From Xanthomonas albilineans (GTDB lineage Bacteria > Pseudomonadota > Gammaproteobacteria > Xanthomonadales > Xanthomonadaceae), in assembly GCF_002939705.1 (NCBI RefSeq), contig NZ_MDCB01000017.1:1-57483 (forward strand): a stretch of 57,483 nucleotides of DNA, in the 5' to 3' direction. Shown one piece after another: positions 56,451 to 57,483 of this stretch. The stretch's first letter is position 1. Every line of letters starts with the position of its first letter. The notes under the pieces were generated by a model. That model saw only the letters and a program-made list of their open reading frames with translations. It was not told where the DNA came from and searched no databases. The position numbers were made by a program, and so were the translations under genes.

Positions 56451-57483
56451 TCAGCGATTGGCACAGAAGCCGAACTCGGTCATTTGGCCGGGCGCCAGGG
56501 TCTTGTTCGAATCCAGGCCATTGGTGCTGAGCTTGGTATCTGACTGTGTCCACTTGGCATTCCACAGGTTGTTGACCGTACCGCTGATCGTCTGAGTCAC
56601 TTTCCAGTCGCCTGCTGTGGTGCCGTTGTTGGTGACTTGCACGCGCTCGCAATAGCCAGCCTGCCAATCGTTATCGACGATGACATGAGTGCTGAAGCTG
56701 GGGCCACCCGTGGAGCCACCACCACCCGTGGAGCCACCACCACCGGTGGTGCCACCACCACCCGTGGAGCCACCACCACCGGTGGAGCCACCACCACCCG
56801 TGGAGCCACCACCACCGGTGGAGCCGCCACCACCCGTGGAGCCGCCACCACCGGTGGAGCCGCCACCACCCGTGGAGCCGCCACCACCGGTGGAGCCACC
56901 ACCACCGGAACCGTCGGTGCCCCACAGTTTATGCAACAAGGCAACCTTGTCGGTGCGCACCGTAGTCCAGTCGTCGTTGAGGATGCCGCCGGTGTCGGTG
57001 CTGTTCGGATTCCACGCCCAGTAGAACGCGCTGTTGATCTGCTTGCCGATCAGGTAATCGACCAGCGCGTTCTGCCAGGTCACGTCCTTCGGGTCGCCCT
57101 GGCCGTATTTGCCACCGAACTCGCCCAGTATCACCGCATTGTTGGGCGAGAACTGGCCGAAGTGCTGTTCCCAGATGGCCTTCATATTGTTCGGGAAGTT
57201 CGAGTCGCTGAAGTACGGCTGCCCGTACACGTCCGGGCCGTACACGTGCGGGCTCAGCACCAGGTGATCTGCGGGAATGTTGAGCGGGGAGCACTTCTGC
57301 GGTTCCAGGTCTTCGCCCCAGAAGTGGGCGGTGTTGCTGGAGCAGCTCGAATTCGAGGCGATACCTTCGACAAAGATCAGCCAGTTCGGCACGGCGCTCA
57401 GCACGACCGCGGAGGCGCGCTCTGCCGCCGAGTTCCAGTCGGTGGCGGCGTTGCCGGTGCCCCAGGTCGCTGCGCCGTGCGGC
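56451..57483 (-). CDS. Secreted GH5 endoglucanase with Gly/Ser linker and CBM2 (5' cut by window)
   Basis: Open frame enters from the right edge. The catalytic part has NWLIFVEGIASNSSC, LVLSPHVYGPDVYGQP and the nucleophile region VILGEFGGKYG, as in GH5 endoglucanases such as EngXCA. The acid/base Glu (NEP motif) lies outside the window. A linker of about 11 GGGGST repeats follows, then a family 2 cellulose-binding module (VIVDNDWQAGYCERVQVTNN to TEFGFCANR) bounded by two cysteines. It would bind and cut plant cellulose. Confidence 0.92.
   Translation of the reverse strand, partial: PHGAATWGTGNAATDWNSAAERASAVVLSAVPNWLIFVEGIASNSSCSSNTAHFWGEDLEPQKCSPLNIPADHLVLSPHVYGPDVYGQPYFSDSNFPNNMKAIWEQHFGQFSPNNAVILGEFGGKYGQGDPKDVTWQNALVDYLIGKQINSAFYWAWNPNSTDTGGILNDDWTTVRTDKVALLHKLWGTDGSGGGGSTGGGGSTGGGGSTGGGGSTGGGGSTGGGGSTGGGGSTGGGGSTGGGGTTGGGGSTGGGGSTGGPSFSTHVIVDNDWQAGYCERVQVTNNGTTAGDWKVTQTISGTVNNLWNAKWTQSDTKLSTNGLDSNKTLAPGQMTEFGFCANR
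56705..56912. repeat. 18-bp tandem repeat coding the cellulase linker
   Basis: The unit CCACCACCACCCGTGGAG is repeated about 11 times, with alternate units having CCCGTGG and CCGGTGG, giving a 36-bp higher-order period. The four units at about 56824-56895 share CCG in place of CCA at their start. It codes for GGGGST repeats on the minus strand. Confidence 0.9.

Noticed and set aside
56705-56912. CRISPR-like regular repeat
   Set aside because: No unique spacers; the repeat is in frame and codes for the cellulase linker.

Overview
This 57.5 kb window is high-GC DNA of a gammaproteobacterium and looks chromosomal. Gene content points to Xanthomonas: a S9 dipeptidyl peptidase, an iron-type PepSY-flavodoxin reductase fusion, PheC, an M16 protease, GH42, periplasmic trehalase, a secreted GH5-CBM2 cellulase, and Mg-type HemB. 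Moderate GC for the genus, many insertion-sequence remnants and several broken genes fit a reduced lineage such as X. albilineans. That species assignment is inference, not something the sequence proves.

Layout. 0-1.2 kb: the tail of an unknown gene, a frameshifted remnant and a small membrane protein. 1.2-8.5 kb: helicase hrpB, tatD, then a minus-strand ABC exporter plus panE operon, and a flavin reductase. 8.6-14.1 kb: lipoprotein hydrolase plus NatAB-like ABC operon, a TonB-domain lipoprotein and a UPF0114 membrane protein. 14.1-27 kb: YfcG-type GST, dipeptidyl peptidase, small lipoprotein and membrane protein, hemB, secreted nuclease, iron-reductase fusion, beta-propeller protein, aroE, dinG. 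27-31.4 kb: a periplasmic catalase with an ankyrin partner, and an unusual SDR protein. 31.4-33.4 kb: an AT-richer accessory patch with a palindromic element, a GH25 lysozyme and an IS3 remnant. 33.6-44.1 kb: ilvD, PerM-like exporter, acid phosphatase/phospholipase C, citrate-type MFS carrier, DUF2076 protein, GH42 beta-galactosidase. 44.3-45.8 kb: a second accessory patch of IS30 remnants around a small secreted protein, with a miniature element inserted in the IS30. 45.8-57.5 kb: methyltransferase, DMT transporter, amino-acid permease, CorA-type transporter, pheC, treA, a GAF/degenerate GGDEF protein, half of an M16 protease, and a 5'-incomplete GH5-CBM2 cellulase.

How genes work together. 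Several products face the periplasm or outside: catalase with AnkB, trehalase, PheC, GH42, cellulase, nuclease, acid phosphatase, dipeptidyl peptidase. This fits a plant-associated scavenger. The reductase fusion sits behind a good Fur-box match and is predicted to carry electrons from NADPH across the inner membrane for iron release. Three related palindromic elements (A, B, C) lie at or near the 3' ends of minus-strand genes, and B and C are flanked by TTA duplications. I found no CRISPR array, no tRNA or rRNA gene, and no multi-gene defence cassette. The most novel-looking material is the miniature-element family and a few domain-level oddities, not a new large system.
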